From Staphylotrichum longicolle (taxonomy: Eukaryota > Ascomycota > Sordariomycetes > Sordariales > Chaetomiaceae): a stretch of 64,000 nucleotides of DNA. How positions within the stretch are numbered: the stretch's first letter is position 1; every line of letters starts with the position of its first letter. The DNA lies in assembly GCA_019096155.1 (NCBI GenBank), contig JAHCVI010000003.1:4821105-4885104 (forward strand). The letters run 5' to 3'. Of the stretch, positions 35,218-46,483 are shown one piece after another. Position numbers and translations under genes: made by a program. The notes under the pieces were generated by a model. It had not been told where the DNA came from, made no database searches, and saw nothing but the letters and a program-made list of their open reading frames with translations.

Positions 35218-35450
35218 GTTGGAACTGAGGTATTATACCGGGCAGGGTGCCCGTGAACACGGACAGAATTGCCTGGGGTTGATCAGTTTGATACAGCGAG
35301 TGGTAAGATAATGGTCAATGGATGTGGAACGAAAGGGACTCAAAAATGTGGTGATCTTTCGTCTCTGCTGATGGTGGTGATGTGGGAGGAAGATGTGGGC
35401 CAGAAAGCTGCCTGCAGAGGCAAAGTACCCTGAACCTTTTGAAGCGCTGC

Positions 35451-38400
35451 TCAATCAAAGACGTCCGTGGCATATCGCTCATTGCGAACGCCTTCGTACC
35501 ACTGCGTGACCTGGTCTTCCGTGGCATCGTCGCCAAGCACGATCTTGCCCATCGCTTGTTTGACCTGCTCCCCAACATGCCGAGACCCACACACATACAC
35601 CCTGGCACCGTTTTCCCACTGCACCCTCACTTCCTCCCTGTCACGCAACAGTCGATCCTGTACATGCTTACACCCGCGTGCTTCGGTCTCTTCGGACCCG
35701 ACACGGCTGTACGCTCTGCGCACGTCCACCGCGCCCATGTCCTCCCACTTGTCGAGCTCTTCCCTGTAGAGATCGTCCATCTGAGGTCCGCGGCAACCAA
35801 AGAAGAGCAGTGCAGGGGCGAGCTGTCGTCCGTCGGCCAGCAGGGCAGCGCGCTCTTGGATGAAACCACGGAAAGGAGCCAGACCCGAACCGGCCGCGAC
35901 ACAGACGATGGGCGTCTTGCCCATGCTGGCCTCGTCGGGTAATCGGAATGCGGTGTGCGTGGGGCGTACTGAGACGTAGAGTCTGTCGCCGGCGACAAGG
36001 GAGGAGAGATAAGCAGTGGCAACGCCGATGTATTTGTTGGTCGGGTTAGCTAACGAAGGGGCGTTGAGTAGCGTGTAGGTCAAGGTTACGCGACTTGGAC
36101 TCTGAAGCGGGGAGGAGGAGATCGAGTACTGCCTCGGGCGAATTGGAGGCAGCAGCGAGAGAAAGCTGCCGAAAGGGAGCGACACTGAAGGGAACCGATC
36201 CAGAAGGTCGAGCACGGAAACTCGTTTGAGGCTGATCTCGTCTGAGTACGAGTCGCCCGCCAGGGTTTGGAGCTGTTGCTTTGTGGTCTCATCCTTGGCG
36301 GCATCAGCGAGTCTCAAGATTCCCTGAGCAGATGATTAGCATGAGTCTCATTTTCGAAACGTCGGTACACTTACCCTCCGCGTGGCAGGTTGAGACAACT
36401 CAACATATGACCCAAGCACGTCGTAAACGGGGACTGGAGTTCCGGTCGGGAGAGCGGTCCATCTGTCGGATCCGATCGTGATGTGCGAGTCCCATGAAAG
36501 CTGAAACTGCCGCATTACCCTGTTGATGCTCTCCTTTGAGTTGACGGGAAGCACTGCGAGGTAATCGCCGACTTTGTATGCCATTCCCTCAGGCAGCTGG
36601 ATCTCAATGTGCTTCTTGGGCGATGCTCCAGGGGCCGTAAGCACACGCTCATCAACCACAACTGCCTCCTTGACATCCTGGCGGAGAGTGGAAGAGCGGG
36701 GACTGGAAAATTGGACGTCGAGGCTGTCAGAAGCCAATGCGGCATCATTGTCAACAGCCACGTCAGCAGCGCCATATTTGGCCTCGATGGCTGGCCAAAA
36801 GACGTCGTCTTCCCATTGCTCAAAGTCGGTAAACATGTCCCCCTGCGCCACGTCCGTGAGTCCCACTTCGCCAAGGCGCGAGGCCCCGCGGGACTCCATG
36901 ATTTGGTCCACGAGCTTGGGGACTCGGTGGAAAGTCTGAGTCCAATCATGGTGGCCGCAACCGTAAACTGCGTAGGAAACGTTCTGCAGCTCGTTTGCTT
37001 TGAGCTGACGGAGCCAATTGCAGAACAAAGCTGCATTGTCAGGCGGCTGGCCCTCGAAAGACGCCGTGATAATTACCACCGGCCGGTCGGTAGGCAGGTT
37101 ATTTGCTGCTGCGTCCATTGGCTCGACCACGGTGGCCTCATAGCCGTGGGCCGCTGCGCCCGTTGCAAGACGCTGGGCGAGGCTCTCGCATGTGCCCGTG
37201 TTGGACCCATAAAAGATGCTCAAAGGTCTCGCTTCTGCTCGGTCTGCCTGATTCACCCCCGAAGGCGAAACCTGTCGATGTGGCAACTTGGAGTGGACAG
37301 TCGACTTTGGGTTTGTGGTAGCGTCTCCGGCGAGGCGACGCTCCAGTTCGGTCGGCGTTTGTCCATCCCGAAGAATTGCCCGCATGTAGAAGTCCTTGGG
37401 CTTGATTGTGAGCGTCTGCTTGTAGTGAAGCTCGTAGCTGGGATCGTCCAGGACGAAGTCGAAGTTCTGCAGCAGCACGGCCATCACGAGGACGGCCTCC
37501 TGCCAGGCGAATGGTCGCCCAATGCAAGCTCGCACGCCCGTGCCAAATGGTTTCCAGCAGTCGGGATACTCCTTCATCAGACGATCAAAGTTTTCGTCCA
37601 GCATACGCTCCGGCACAAACTCCTTGGCCGTCTCGCCATAGACAGCCGGATCCAGGTGAGATTGGGCCAGAAGAAGAGCGAACCTCTGGTCCTTCTCAAC
37701 AAAGTATTTGCCGCCAATCACCTCATCTTCTTTGGCAGAGCGGGCCACGATGGGAATCGTCGGACAAAGACGCAGGGTCTCGCGAAGGACGGCGGCGATG
37801 TAAGGAAGCTGTCGGGATGACAAGAGTTAGCCCTCCGACCAGAAAAATCGCAATCTTACACATGGGCACGTACTTTGTTCATGTGCTCAACCCTGATCGT
37901 GCCTTTGCCGATCACGTTATCTACCTCTGCCTGTGCCTTGCGGTACGCGTCTGGGTGTTTGATAAGCTGATAGAAGGCGAAGCTCAGAAGACCTGAAGTT
38001 GTCTCGTGGCCGGCAATGAGGAAGGTGATGAGGTTGTCGATGATGGACGAGTCGCTGAGCTTTTGGCCAGTCTTCGGATCCGCGCCATCCAACATTGCCG
38101 ATAGCAGATCCTTTCGGCCGGTGGGATGTTTCCTGCGTGTCTCGAGCACGCCCTGGGCTGTCTGACGCAGCACCTCAATGTCCTCCCAGTACTTCCGATT
38201 CGCCTGATGATAGAAGACGGAGGTCAAAGCTGGTCGCATAGCTCGCGAACCCGACTCGGTCAAGAAATCTCCCATCGCGTTGATAAAAGGATGAAGCTCG
38301 TCGTGGTAGTACGAGTTGAAGCGGAAGTTCATGGTGCACAAGGCAAGGGTATCAAGGGTTAGTCTTGTAAAGTCCTCTGAAACCATGATTGGCGCATCTG

Positions 38401-38943
38401 ATCCATGGCGTGCCCATTTCAGCGCGAGTTGTGATGCGATTTCATGCATCTCGGTGAACATGCCCTGGATCGATGCGGGTCCGAACGCCGGCATCAGGAC
38501 TCGGTGGGCAATTCCCCAGTTCGTCTCTTCCTCACGTGCTGTGAAGAGGCCGTCGTGAACGCCATTTCTGATCTCGGCAAGGGCGGCCGCAACGGGTTTC
38601 CGGAATCTCTTGTCGTCGCAGAGTTCGTGGATGAGTGCCTGCGAGCTCTGGGTTTTGGCAGTCAGCACCTGGGGCCGCCCGCTCCAGCAGGAATCTCGAG
38701 GGGCTTACAACAACAACCGTAGGCCCCGCGGGGAGGTTTAGCCGGTATATCTCTCCTAGAGTTCAGTTCAGTCATGATTGTATAGCAGAGGGCGTGGACA
38801 TGCTGCTCAAGCCTACCGTATTCCTCGGCGAAGTCCTGGAAAGTTCGCAGCGGAAGTTCCTTGTCGATCGCAAGGGCATTCCCCACAAGAGGCAAGCCAG
38901 GGGGTCCTGGGATCGGTATCGTGTGTGTCGAGCTGTCTGCCAT
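35451..38943 (-). CDS. Self-sufficient cytochrome P450:P450 reductase fusion, CYP505 family
   Basis: Exons 38943-38817, 38755-38709, 38647-37874, 37808-36375 and 36323-35451; introns of 61, 61, 65 and 51 bp; 1084 aa, close to Fusarium P450foxy. The P450 domain (about 1-470) has the I-helix AGHETTSG, the K-helix ETLR and the heme loop PFGTGVRACIGRP. After a ~50-aa linker comes a flavodoxin-like FMN domain (IFYGSNTGTCESLAQRLA). An FAD/NADPH reductase half follows, with RPRQYSISSSP and AAGSGLAPFRGFIQER. The N-terminus lacks a membrane anchor (it starts at the Pro-rich IPGPPGLPLVGN), so the protein is probably cytosolic. Known relatives hydroxylate fatty acids below the omega carbon with NADPH and O2. 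Confidence 0.96.
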
Positions 38944-40243
38944 CTTAGTACTGGTGACTTGCAGAGCCAAAGATGCCCTTGGATTTACTCAAAGCCGTTG
39001 ACCAGTCACCAGCAGTTGCCTACCTTACCTCGCGGGCTGTCGTGTTTTTATACTCATCGAGCCAGGCACGTTTCATCTCTCGACCCGCAAGATCCGGCTA
39101 CCCCTGATGTAATTGCCATCGCTCTCCGGAAGCAGCATTGATCTGCAGGATCCTTCAGCGGGGCGAGGGACATCCCAACTTGACAATGTAACTCATCCTG
39201 GTGATGAGTGACGCGTAGCAACGAAGTCTGAAACGAATCCCGGCGGGTTGAACGGCCGAGCAGGGGTGGCAACGGGGTTCGGCATACGGGACCTGGCCTG
39301 AATCCCGTCTCTCCATCGATCACCCAGACCAAGCACCAAGATTCCTACAAGTCGGTTGCTCTATCAATCTTTGCCGTCCGCCGTTGCTTTGCCGTATTAC
39401 AAGCGCCACGTCATCTTTTGGCCAGGTGGTTGATCTTGATGCCAAACCCATTTCAGAGTTCGCAGCGTGAATGAAATGAGGACCATTAATCGCAGGCGCA
39501 TGGAGAAGCACTGTTACAATGGGGCAGCGGTCTCCACCCTCAGGACATTAAGCCATGCAGTCCAACAGCATCAGCTTTAGGACACTCGCCAACAGCGGAT
39601 ATTGGCTAAGGGGGCATTAGCATTAAACGTGGCGGCATTGTTGCTCTGTTTTGGTTGAATCTCCGAACCCCTGAACGTATCCGAGATATGAAACGGAATG
39701 CCAAACTAACTATGTGGAACTCAATCAACCCTCGGGGAAAAGTATTGTAACTTTCTAACAAGTTCCTAAATAGCCAAGGTTGGCGATGGGCTCACGTAAG
39801 GTATCTACTTCTCGAGCTACCACGGAATAAAATCATCCCCACGAGAAGTGTCGTCCCTTGCATAGACAGTGAACGGTCGTAAGGCGGCGAAGGGACCGCA
39901 GAGCCAAGGTGAGCTCAAGGAATCAAGAAGCCACTCATCTGTCACTGCTGATGCCATTATGTCATTGAAATTGCCAAGTGAGGTAGCTGTTTTGTCGTCT
40001 GCTTGTCTGCTGACCTGAGACCGGACAATTGCTTCCTTCCTAGAAACATGTGAACCGGCCCATCGAATTCAAGTTATGCCTCGGCCGGGTACGCTGAGGC
40101 ACGCCGAGGCCATGATCAATGTGAAACCTCTTGTCAGAATTAACCCTTGTCTGCCGAATGCACTGAACATCGAATTCGCCATTGCTTGAACTATACACCA
40201 TCTTCACCGTACGACGCTGCACGAATAGTAGTGTGTTGTTCCA
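38944..40243. other. Intergenic region, 1.3 kb, AT-rich towards the right
   Basis: Promoter of the CYP505 gene on the left. From about 39550 the sequence becomes richer in A/T and TpA and has no coding signal. The 3' flank of the carboxypeptidase pseudogene lies at the right edge. Confidence 0.45.
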
Positions 40244-41340
40244 TCAGCAGTTCAGTAGGTACCCAATCATGATATAGTCCCTTAGGATTGCAGCGCCGTT
40301 TCGCAACATCTCCGTTTGGAGCGGCGTGAAGGTTAGGAAAGTAACCCACAGGTAGCATTTAGACACGAAATGGGATGCGGCCGCGTTTGAGACATTGCAA
40401 ACATTGTCTGGGCCGGTGGTCGAGTATGCTTGGCCATCATGGTTGGCTGTCGATATATCTTCCCAGCTGTGAATTCTGTGTTGAACATGACTCTTGTAAA
40501 AATCAGGTACAAGGTCTCAGGCCGGTACCAAGGAGCTAGTCACAGACGTTAGCTGCACTGCCACATGCCATCTCGGATCCTTCAGGCCTGGCTCACCTTC
40601 GTGTCCAGCTCCGACGACGCGGGAGAAGGACAGATTGCCATATTGTCGGACATAGTCGCCAACACAAGTCTTATTCGCGTAAAGCATGGCACACCATGCG
40701 CGGCGAGAGTTGTTGGGAGAGCCGGACTAGATGGCGACGCTGATTTGCTCGCCTCTATACCCTTTGTCACTCCCGAGATCCGCGTGAGCTACAAACACCT
40801 GACAACAAGAGGGTACCGCGTGTAGTTGCGTTGATAATCGAGATCCCCGTAGACCATTGCGACCTTCATTCCTTGATCTTGAGGCCACCGAGCTTAGCCA
40901 AATCCTTGCCGAGGACAAAGTCACCAGCTGTCCTTGGGAATACTTCCAAGGGTGGGCTCGTTCCTTTGACGTGGAGTATTTTGATCATGACCCCTGGAAT
41001 CTTGCCAGGATTCGCTGCCATAGATAGGCCTGAGATATTGAGCCGAACACCCAACTCCATTTAAACTTCCTATTCGAGTTGAGAAGGTCGCCGGCATACT
41101 TGGGAGGGAACGATCCAGGGACCATGGCTGTGATGTCGTAGAGGTTTCTCTCGATTCCACGGTCGGCGATGGAAACACCCAAAGCCGCCCAACACTAGCA
41201 AGACTCACTCCCCGGCTCTCAACGTCTGTTTTTGTCGTTGTTATGCAGTAGTTGTAGGCGTCAACACATGTATTGTTGACCTCCTCGGTACTTTGGCCCC
41301 TTGACGGCAGCTCGCTACTATTCCACGCCGCTCAATGTTT
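40244..41340 (-). pseudogene. Decayed serine carboxypeptidase (peptidase S10), C-terminal half
   Basis: Read on the minus strand, blocks of the S10 family follow one another in different frames. They are STEEVNNTCVDAYNYC (about 41240-41290), a YDITAMVPGSFPPKYAGDLL block, and MELGVRLNISGLS leading to TAGDFVLGKDLAKLGG (to about 40870). Next come VAMVYGDLDYQ (catalytic Asp region), YGNLSFSRVVGAGHE (catalytic His region, about 40610-40660), and ETLYLIFTRVMFNTEFTAGK after an intron. The C-terminal tail ends ILRDYIMIGYLLNC before TGA at 40244. Frameshifts, a small deletion after the His block and an in-frame TAA before MELGV break it. The N-terminal half with the Ser nucleophile was not found. Confidence 0.85.
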
Positions 41341-41906
41341 GGCAACTTTAGGCTCGTCAGTATATATTCTAACAACATACAAGGTAAGTAACCTTTTTTT
41401 CGGGTGGAGGATATTGCAGGCCGTTTGGTTATCCAACCGGATATGCTCGATCGAGGTACTCTAATGTCTGTCTAACATTGTTCAACGTCCACTGTCTGCA
41501 AGCCAAGTGGACTTGAAGGAAGGAATCACGACCAGGGGAGTGACCTATACCGAAGACGCTTGGTATGTTATCTAGTCATCCATTCTGGACAACGATGAGA
41601 GTTCTCTAACGTAGTAAGCAGTTTCAATCACAGTACTTGACATGCTTTGCAATCATTGTAAGAGACAACAGGCTGTTATGAATTCTCTGGCTTCACCAAC
41701 TCTACCTATTTGACCAAGCTACCGCACCTTCAGTCCGGCGAACCCTTTGAGAGTTGGGTCGGCGAGAGATCCGTCACAACAAACAACCCCAGAGGCGACC
41801 CGCGCTCCCAAAGACCAAGTACCTAAAGCGACCAGCACTAAGGCTTCCCTTTCCCGATCTAGCTCCAAACTCCCAACCATCTCGTTAAACGGCAAGTCTG
41901 TCGAAT
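41341..41906. other. Intergenic region without assigned genes
   Basis: AT-rich, possibly with further decayed sequence of the carboxypeptidase, but no recognisable block. The plus strand has a short frame (VDLKEGITTRGVTYTEDAWY, about 41510-41570) that I could not place in a family. Confidence 0.35.
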
Positions 41907-42131
41907 TTAATGGCAGGGGCAGGAAAGATGGTTGCCGTTGGCCTTCCAGCCGTGAGTCTGGAGCTTTCTCCAGCATGTCGCAAAAAGGCCGGTAGCGGTT
42001 CTCGGGTCTGTAGCAATGTTGAAATAATGCCACGTCTTATCATCACGACCCCTCTTCTTCTGATAGGCCAAGTGATCGATCGACTGGATTTGGGAATCGC
42101 AGACGCGGCAGACAGCGATAGTCATCGTCAT
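41907..42131 (-). CDS. Small Cys-rich orphan protein, 74 aa
   Basis: An uninterrupted frame of 74 codons with good ATG context (GCCAAAATGACG). A leader made of CCAATCCAATCC and AACTCAACCAACTC runs precedes it, and a TATA box lies about 155 bp upstream. The protein has Cys8-x2-Cys11, Cys53 and a terminal Cys71-Pro-Cys73-His74, a distribution compatible with one zinc site. It is basic in the middle (QKKRGRDDK) and aromatic (WHYF, CWRKL). There is no signal peptide or membrane segment, so it is probably nuclear or cytosolic. I recognise no family. A second frame (41719-42033, minus) overlaps it; the promoter and start context favour the 74-aa frame. Confidence 0.6.
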   Translation of the reverse strand: MTMTIAVCRVCDSQIQSIDHLAYQKKRGRDDKTWHYFNIATDPRTATGLFATCWRKLQTHGWKANGNHLSCPCH

Positions 42132-42284
42132 TTTGGCGGTTTTCGAGTGAGTGTGATTGGATTGGATTGGAATGTAGAAACAAGAGAAGGGTTTTTGTTG
42201 TTGAGCTTAAGATCTGAGAAGGTTTGTGATTGAGTTGGTTGAGTTGTGGGTTTTTCAAGCTGGATGGGCAGCAGGTGGTCCTCC

Positions 42285-42293
42285 TTTTTATAT
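42285..42293 (-). promoter_or_regulatory. TATA box of the 74-aa orphan gene
   Basis: ATATAAAAA on the minus strand, about 155 bp upstream of the ATG at 42131. It is followed by a CA/CT-rich leader of the kind found in strongly expressed fungal genes. Confidence 0.55.
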
Positions 42294-42374
42294 TGCTTTC
42301 GTCGGCATCATTGGACCCCCCAACCCCCTTGAAGCCTACATCTAGTTTCGAGCTTCAAACACAGTTTTGGCGGT

Positions 42375-42640
42375 GTCCCTGTCTCAGGATCGGTCGTGTG
42401 TTTGGAGCTAGGTCCTGCCATGCGGCCGTGATGTCGCTAACATAGGTTTGTTCTATTTGGATATCCTGATCAGGATCGGTTATGTTTGGCGCTAGGTTTT
42501 GCATTGTGGCCGGTGATGTACCTAGCATAGAGGCTTTCTATTTTGGGTATCCTGATCAGGATCAATTGTGTGTTTGGAGCTAAGTTTTGCCATCAGGTCG
42601 TGATGTCGCTAACATAGGGTTGTTCTATTTTAGGTATGCT
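42375..42640 (+). repeat. Imperfect 86-bp tandem repeat, three copies
   Basis: The core CAGGATCGGT begins at 42385, 42471 and (as CAGGATCAAT) 42557, a period of exactly 86 bp. Each unit continues with TGTTTGG-GCTAGGT, TTGC, GTGATGT-GCTAACATAGG and TTCTATTT. Differences between units are mainly C/T and A/G. Confidence 0.88.
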
Positions 42641-44535
42641 GCCCAGTGATCTAGTGGGTCTATAGGATGACCCTCGGCAATGTTTGGCCGCTGTCGGTCT
42701 GATATGTGGATAGAATGTTTTCAGAAAAGTGGAAAAGGAAGAAGGAGGAGCATCCTGTGCCATCCTGCGCCAGCTCGGTTGCTTGAGCTAGCTCCCTCGC
42801 CACTGCAACTGTGCCACAACTGTATAACTCTTGGATTGACTGCTGCGATAACATACCTGGTAATTGTTACAGCACCTCTGTGCGATCATTAACATCACAC
42901 CTCCTCTCCCCAGCTTTCATTTCTTTTCTGGAAGGGTTTCGGGGGCGCAGCCCCTAAACATCGAAGCGCAGCGGAGGTGGCACACACCAGCTAAACACTG
43001 CCTCGGCAACGCGTCTCCTCTACACTTTCTTCGCTCTGCACCTCTCTTCCTTTCTTTACTCTACGACTAGAGTATTTCTGGAGGCCGAGAGGCCACTGTA
43101 CCTTGACTGTCTGCCTTTTCAACGCTGCATCTTCTCAGCACCCTCTCACTTCGAGGCGATCAATCCAACACATTTTTAGGGTTGTGGAGAGGCTTTCCCC
43201 TAAGGTTACACAGTCACCAAGTTCCCTAGGACGCAGTGACAATATTCGGAGCTTGCGGGGGACGGACGCGCGCGCGCAAGATCATAAGCCAAAAGGACGT
43301 TCACATGCGCCTTCACTCCCCAGCACGAGGGGCGCGGCGGGATGGACAATGCAGCCCTGGAGAACGTCGCGTTTCTCAACGATGTTGGTTGGAGCTTGTC
43401 ACATGAACCTGGCATTGTGAGCGCCTTGTTCCGTACTCCCTTTTTGCCATGTGGGGTGAGTGAACAATGGGATCAATGAGAGCTCGCTGGCGGTCGGGTT
43501 GATTAGCGAGAGGGGCGCAGTGGACGTCCTGTTGGCCAAGCGCGGGGAGGCTGATGGCAGGCTGACTTAATAGTTCGTTGCAGATTGTCGTTGTGTGCTG
43601 CACATGCCGTCGCGCTTTTGAGTGGCGGCGCGCTCGAGGCTCTAGTTGGTGAACGCGACATGACCCAAGGATTCACAGGGCGAGTCAAACTGTACGTGCA
43701 GTCCGTGACCACCGGTGGTTCTACGTATTGCATAGCATGAGCAAAAGCTTTTAAACGCAACGCCCGTCGGGACTAGCGAACACGAGTCTTTCCCTTCAAC
43801 ACAGTTATTCATTGTTCCGACAGCGAGTGCAGGAGAACGATAGATAAGGCATCAATCAGAATTGCCGCTCTATGCTCTATAGCAAGGGTGCATTCGATCA
43901 ATGAGTGACCTTGGTAGTCAACCGCCAGGGTGTCTTGAGACAAGAGGAGCAGTTGTATGATATGTAAGAGCTTGGGAGTTTCGCGAGGGTTTGCTTTTTG
44001 CCGTGACACAAGCCTTTTTGACTCTGAAGCTGCTGTTGAACGACCCGTGGGAGATCGTTGACAAGATGTAGCGGCTTCTTCTAGTTTATAAGCAGTGCGG
44101 CAGTGCCTGAGCTGTGGAGATGAAGATGACAAGCGAGATAGCCCTGGGGTGAGGAACTTGGCTCAACAGCTCTATGGTATCGACCAGTCTCTGAGTTAGC
44201 GTCGCATAGGAGAAGGCTTGGTGGTCTCACTAGAGCGAGAAGGGGGGCCGTACCTGTGTCGTGTTGCGAGTTCTTGAGCTGGAGAAGAGCTTGCATCACT
44301 TTAGCTTAGTGCTGCTCATACTGCACCGAAAGTGTGATGTCTGTAGTGAACTCATATTGCACTAGTCTAAAATTCCATACCCCCCACATGTCCCTGCAAC
44401 TCCCAACCCCGACGCCTCGACTCTAGCAAAGCTCAAAAGCTAATCCAGCCCGACCATAGTAACCACACCGGCCACCAAGCATACGCGAATTATCAAGACG
44501 GCGCCTCACATCCTGGTCCGAAGACGTTGGCCACT
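42641..44535. other. Gene-poor region, 1.9 kb, with uncertain open frames
   Basis: A CT-rich, leader-like stretch at 42985-43070 precedes a plus-strand ATG at 43344 whose product (MDNAALENVAFLNDVGWSLS) is protein-like, but no in-phase splice continuation was found. On the minus strand 43800-44300 has hydrophobic frames with a possible intron. Neither is called as a gene. Confidence 0.35.
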
Positions 44536-44895
44536 TTAGTACCTTGACGCCACAGCAACCTTGTTCTGGCATTCCGAGCAAGAGTGCCACGTCTCCTTGA
44601 ACCAGGGGGTGTTGTAAGGGAGGTTGGGACGGCGGCCGAGGCGTTGCAACACGCACAGACAACAAAGCCTAATGTTCTACCGACACTACCAGGGAAACGC
44701 AGAACGAGTCAGTACAAGGGCAGTCGACTGTAGCACCGCGGCGGCTCGCGGGAGAGCGACTTACATTTTCAGCGGCCCCAGCTTCTTCTTCTCGACTTGT
44801 GTCTGGGTCTGCCGATGGCAGAACGGACAGTCGATCCACTGTGGAGTATCTTCCAGTCGATTCAGGGGTGTCGGATCGGGTTTCTGTGGGTCCAT
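44536..44895 (-). CDS. LITAF-domain-like mini protein, 87 aa, two exons
   Basis: Exons 44895-44765 and 44668-44536 with a 96-bp intron (GTAAGT..ATTAG), joined in phase. The start has a strong context (GACACCATGG). The N-half has TPQWIDCPFCHRQTQTQVEK, the first CxxC knuckle of LITAF/SIMPLE proteins followed by their T-x-T-x-V motif. A short hydrophobic Cys-rich stretch (MLCCLCVLQ) follows, and the C-half has the second knuckle HSCSECQNKVAV (HxCxxC). LITAF proteins sit on endosomal membranes with both knuckles forming one zinc site. The hydrophobic part here is shorter than usual. Two AG sites lie between the branch point and the chosen acceptor, so the junction needs a transcript. It can only be seen when spliced. 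Confidence 0.65.
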
Positions 44896-46483
44896 GGTGT
44901 CTTTGGCTCCTTTGATCAAGGCGATTTGCGGTGACCGTTCCATTAGCAGCAACGATGCAGGAGTCGCCCGTCTTTTTGTATGTGCGAAAACCCAGTTGGC
45001 GGTTAGGCCGAGCGCATCTGACCACTGCACACAGCCACCGCGGATGTAACACCATGGCCGAGGGCGTCTTAACCTTGCCCTTGGCTCCTTGGCATCAATT
45101 CTTTCGAGACTTAGAACCAACAGCCAGGCGGACTCGAAGGGGCTCAGACGAGGCAAAAGTACCATACATATTTCGCTAAAGTGTCAAGCGAATTCGGCGG
45201 CCAGAACAGCGCGTTCTGGACTTAACCTGGAGTTTTGCTTTCCAGTGCAGCCCTCTCACCGCTGTTCAACTCTTGCAGGGCCAGATCAGTAGTTAGGTCG
45301 GCGACGACCAGTGAGTCCCTAGGTACCTGAGTGTTGTGTGTTTTTGCATTGCTCGGCTTCTTCTTGTAGCGGCATCGCGGCCTCTCTGTCGACTCGGTCC
45401 GACATTAGGGAATATATAATGTCCTCACGGATTGACCACCATGGCGTTTTGCGTGCGGAGAGAAAGCCTCCTTTGACCCCGTTTCACTCGCATGCTGCTG
45501 TGGTTGGGTGGCGGAGTCACAAAATGATGCGTTGTCGTCGGGGGCCGTGGCGAGTGAAATTGCCGGCTGCCGTCGTGCTCGGTGTAGAATCGGGAGGCGT
45601 CGGGGCCTGTCTGCAAGCGCAGCAGCGGGCGTGGGCGTGCTATTGTCGGCGCTCCCCCATATCGTGGGCATCTTCTGGTGTCGCCGCCGGGTAATGAGCC
45701 GACAGTCAACTACGGGTCACCTTGCCGAGAATGCCTGACCATGCACCTCTTGGCTGATGACTACAGCGCGGCAAATGAGGCGCCTCAGGGCGGATGTAGT
45801 AGCCTCTCGAACCCCTTGACGAAAGATCCAAGGGGGTCCAGGTGTTGTCTCTACGGCTTCATCCAAAGGCTTATCCATCCAACCTTGTGAACATTAACAT
45901 TGCATCAACGGGACTAAGGGTTGAGTTTAACCCTACAGATATCGAGTGAGCTCGTCATCGCGGCAAGAGTTTGGAATCTGGACGAACACTCTGGCTGTCT
46001 AGCCTAAGGTAATTAAAGAGGATGCACCACGAGAAAGGACGATGGCATCTGATCTGTTTCAGAAACAACACTTTGCGTCCCTGACTCGAACAAAGCAAAA
46101 ATTGGATTGGGGATTCTACAGCCCGAACTCTTCTGCGCCTTCGCTTCCATTCGCAGCCGAGATGCCCCACAACGCCGAAAAAGCAGCGCAAGCCACAGTA
46201 TTTCAGCTCCTTTCGATCGCCACGATGCCATGACGCAGAGGGGATCGGGAAATTCGAGGCAAATCGAGTCACGGTCAATTATTGCATACGTCAGCCTGGC
46301 CTCAAACACCAGGATCGAAGTTTATCTGTGTGGCTCTTTGCTCAAACACAAGGATTGGTGAATTTACCTTACATCGTTTCTCTCTTTGCATTGGCGACTG
46401 TATTCCAGTTCCGCCAAGTCGCTACACTATTCGCGGTCTGCGCTATCCTAACCGCCATCACCACTTCAAAAGTCTTCTTGAGA
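44896..46483. other. Intergenic region, 1.6 kb
   Basis: Between the divergent LITAF-like gene and the photolyase, so it should hold both promoters. It contains one copy of the dispersed repeat (45287-45346). The frames over 45400-45740 on both strands show no family features. Confidence 0.45.
45287..45346 (+). repeat. Dispersed repeat, copy A
   Basis: CAGTAGTTAGGTCGGCGACG followed by ACCAGTGAGTCC matches 62151-62182 with five differences in about 32 bp, all transitions. The similarity continues weakly through GTGTTGTGTGTTTTTGC. Confidence 0.7.

Noticed and set aside
36609..37820. 403-codon plus frame
   Set aside because: Antisense to the P450 and FMN domains of the CYP505 gene, whose motifs are unambiguous; a codon-bias shadow.
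43344..43740. Possible plus-strand gene beginning MDNAALENVAFLND with an ankyrin-like VDVLLAKRGEADG later
   Set aside because: The donor and acceptor available do not keep the frame, and stops intervene; similarity to ankyrin repeats is too slight.
43809..44299. Minus-strand frames with hydrophobic, protein-like stretches
   Set aside because: Several exon combinations are possible, none giving a recognisable product.
46328..46483. Upstream in-frame start of the photolyase (MWLFAQTQG)
   Set aside because: Adds a hydrophobic segment foreign to photolyases; the ATG at 46484 gives a normal basic N-terminus. A dual-targeting isoform is not excluded.
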